Shown in pieces: positions 63,273 through 64,000 of a stretch of 64,000 nucleotides of DNA. Origin of the DNA: Bacteroidia bacterium. Lineage in GTDB: Bacteria; Bacteroidota; Bacteroidia; Chitinophagales; JAUHXS01. Within the stretch, counting starts at the first letter, position 1. The number at the start of each line of letters is the position of its first letter. Both the position numbers and the translations under genes were made by a program. The notes beneath the pieces were generated by a model. That model made no database searches. It was not told the origin of the DNA and saw nothing but the letters and a program-made list of their open reading frames with translations. The stretch spans positions 1-64,000 of the forward strand of contig JAUHXS010000005.1 of assembly GCA_030426955.1 (NCBI GenBank). The letters run 5' to 3'.

Positions 63273-64000
63273 TTAATGCTTCACAAACTGGTGTACCTTT
63301 TCAATTTGGCCATTTATCATGATCGTTGCAAAATAAACGCCATCAGAAAGATTTTCTAATTGAATATTAGCCTGATTTGCACCATTGGTAATATCGATAG
63401 TTTGAACCATTACTTCTTGACCAAAGTGGTTAATTATAGAAATAGAAGCCTCGGTGGTTTCTAAAGATTCAAAGCTAATAGATATTCTATCACTTGCAGG
63501 ATTAGGATACAGACTTAGCTTAGAAACTAAGTTAGAAGCCTCCTCTATTCCAGTAACGCTAATCGTATTTTCATCAACCTTAAAGTCGATATTATCTACG
63601 CTTTCGTTTTCCTCATTTAGCGTAATGACTGCATCATGAGTTGACTTCCCATCAATCACAGGTCTTACTTTATAGCTATCAAATGGCAAGTTGTTGAACT
63701 CGTAGTTACCTTCGGTGTCGGTATACTTGATGTCAAATAGTTCGTCATTACCATCATACAACTCAACTCTAATATTACTTAGCCCAACCTCTTGGCTTTT
63801 GCCCGAACCATTCTCATCTTTCACCTTTCCTTTGATTTTACCAGGTCCTGTTGGCATGCTGTCTCCTACATAGATTATATCGCAGTAGGTATCAAAACAT
63901 GAACTATCATTACAGTCAGCTATAGAAATACAAACTTCATATTTCCCTGGCTCACTATAGACATGACATGGGTGTGAACTATACGAGTAGTTTCCATCAC
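63273..64000 (-). CDS. T9SS type A cargo with PKD-like and CnaB-like domains (runs off the right edge)
   Basis: The frame is open from 63273 to the window edge; the ATG at 63857 is internal. Visible from the edge inward: a PKD-like end (HVYSEPGKYEVCISIADCND), a SdrD/CnaB-like fold (GKIKGKVKDENG, LYDGNDELFDIKYTDTEGNY, NNLPFDSYKV), and a type A sorting domain (LYPNPASDRISISFES, SIINHFGQEVM, DGVYFATIMING). The N-terminus and signal peptide lie outside. It is convergent with family member D and ends before a strong terminator. Confidence 0.85.
   Translation of the reverse strand, partial: DGNYSYSSHPCHVYSEPGKYEVCISIADCNDSSCFDTYCDIIYVGDSMPTGPGKIKGKVKDENGSGKSQEVGLSNIRVELYDGNDELFDIKYTDTEGNYEFNNLPFDSYKVRPVIDGKSTHDAVITLNEENESVDNIDFKVDENTISVTGIEEASNLVSKLSLYPNPASDRISISFESLETTEASISIINHFGQEVMVQTIDITNGANQANIQLENLSDGVYFATIMINGQIEKVHQFVKH

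Overview
The window is AT-rich chromosome from a member of the Bacteroidota. The evidence is ten proteins with type IX secretion (T9SS) C-terminal sorting domains of both the A and B kinds, a GldM/PorM-family protein, promoters of the TTG-N19-21-TAnnTTTG type, a Bacteroidota-style rplM-rpsI-rpsB-tsf cluster and LytTR/LytS regulation. I see no phage, plasmid or CRISPR. The only hint of a mobile element is an unidentified protein tail at the left edge. The genus cannot be told from the sequence.

Layout. 1-7.4 kb: a T9SS-exported Omp28-like protein, an S24-type repressor, two uncharacterised membrane proteins (DUF2238 and DUF2339) and a lysophospholipid transporter fused to a PlsC acyltransferase. 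7.5-13.1 kb: an unrecognised helical-repeat protein (family member A) facing a LytTR regulator, LytS kinase and GldM-like run. 13.3-15 kb: a frameshifted SPFH gene, tRNA-Arg(CCT) and a tRNA relic. 15-19.3 kb: two T9SS-exported PKD proteins in tandem. 19.5-26.7 kb: a surface-polysaccharide cluster (two flippases, O-antigen ligase, Wzz-like protein) that also holds tatC and an MntA/HepT toxin-antitoxin pair. 26.8-31.5 kb: a large T9SS protein, a GT4 glycosyltransferase and a YugP-like zinc peptidase. 31.7-35.8 kb: a translation cluster, rplM-rpsI-rpsB-tsf-pyrH-frr. 35.8-38.8 kb: an AT-rich gap with a 41-aa membrane-protein ORF and a perfect 22-bp palindrome, then nifU-like and mrp genes and an RsmI-like methyltransferase. 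38.9-50.6 kb: four T9SS-exported proteins, one of them a glycoside hydrolase, interleaved with members B and C of the helical-repeat family. 50.6-55.9 kb: mutL, a small tail-anchored protein, rpoN, a PAP2-like membrane protein and an enoyl-CoA hydratase. 55.9-60.7 kb: a DUF547/outer-membrane protein with three glycosyltransferases. 60.8-64 kb: two T9SS-exported proteins around family member D; the last runs off the right edge.

The most unusual pattern is the family of four ~485-500 residue, soluble, all-helical proteins (A-D). All four share N- and C-terminal signatures, and each lies immediately next to genes for T9SS cargo or a T9SS motor-like protein, always convergent or divergent to them. 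I do not recognise the family. A role in controlling or preparing T9SS cargo is inference from gene order alone. Other points of interest are the GldM-like gene coupled to a two-component system, the hidden small membrane protein with a strong Shine-Dalgarno sequence, several promoters so close to start codons that leaderless mRNAs are likely, and the long Lys/Ala-rich tail on ribosomal protein S2.
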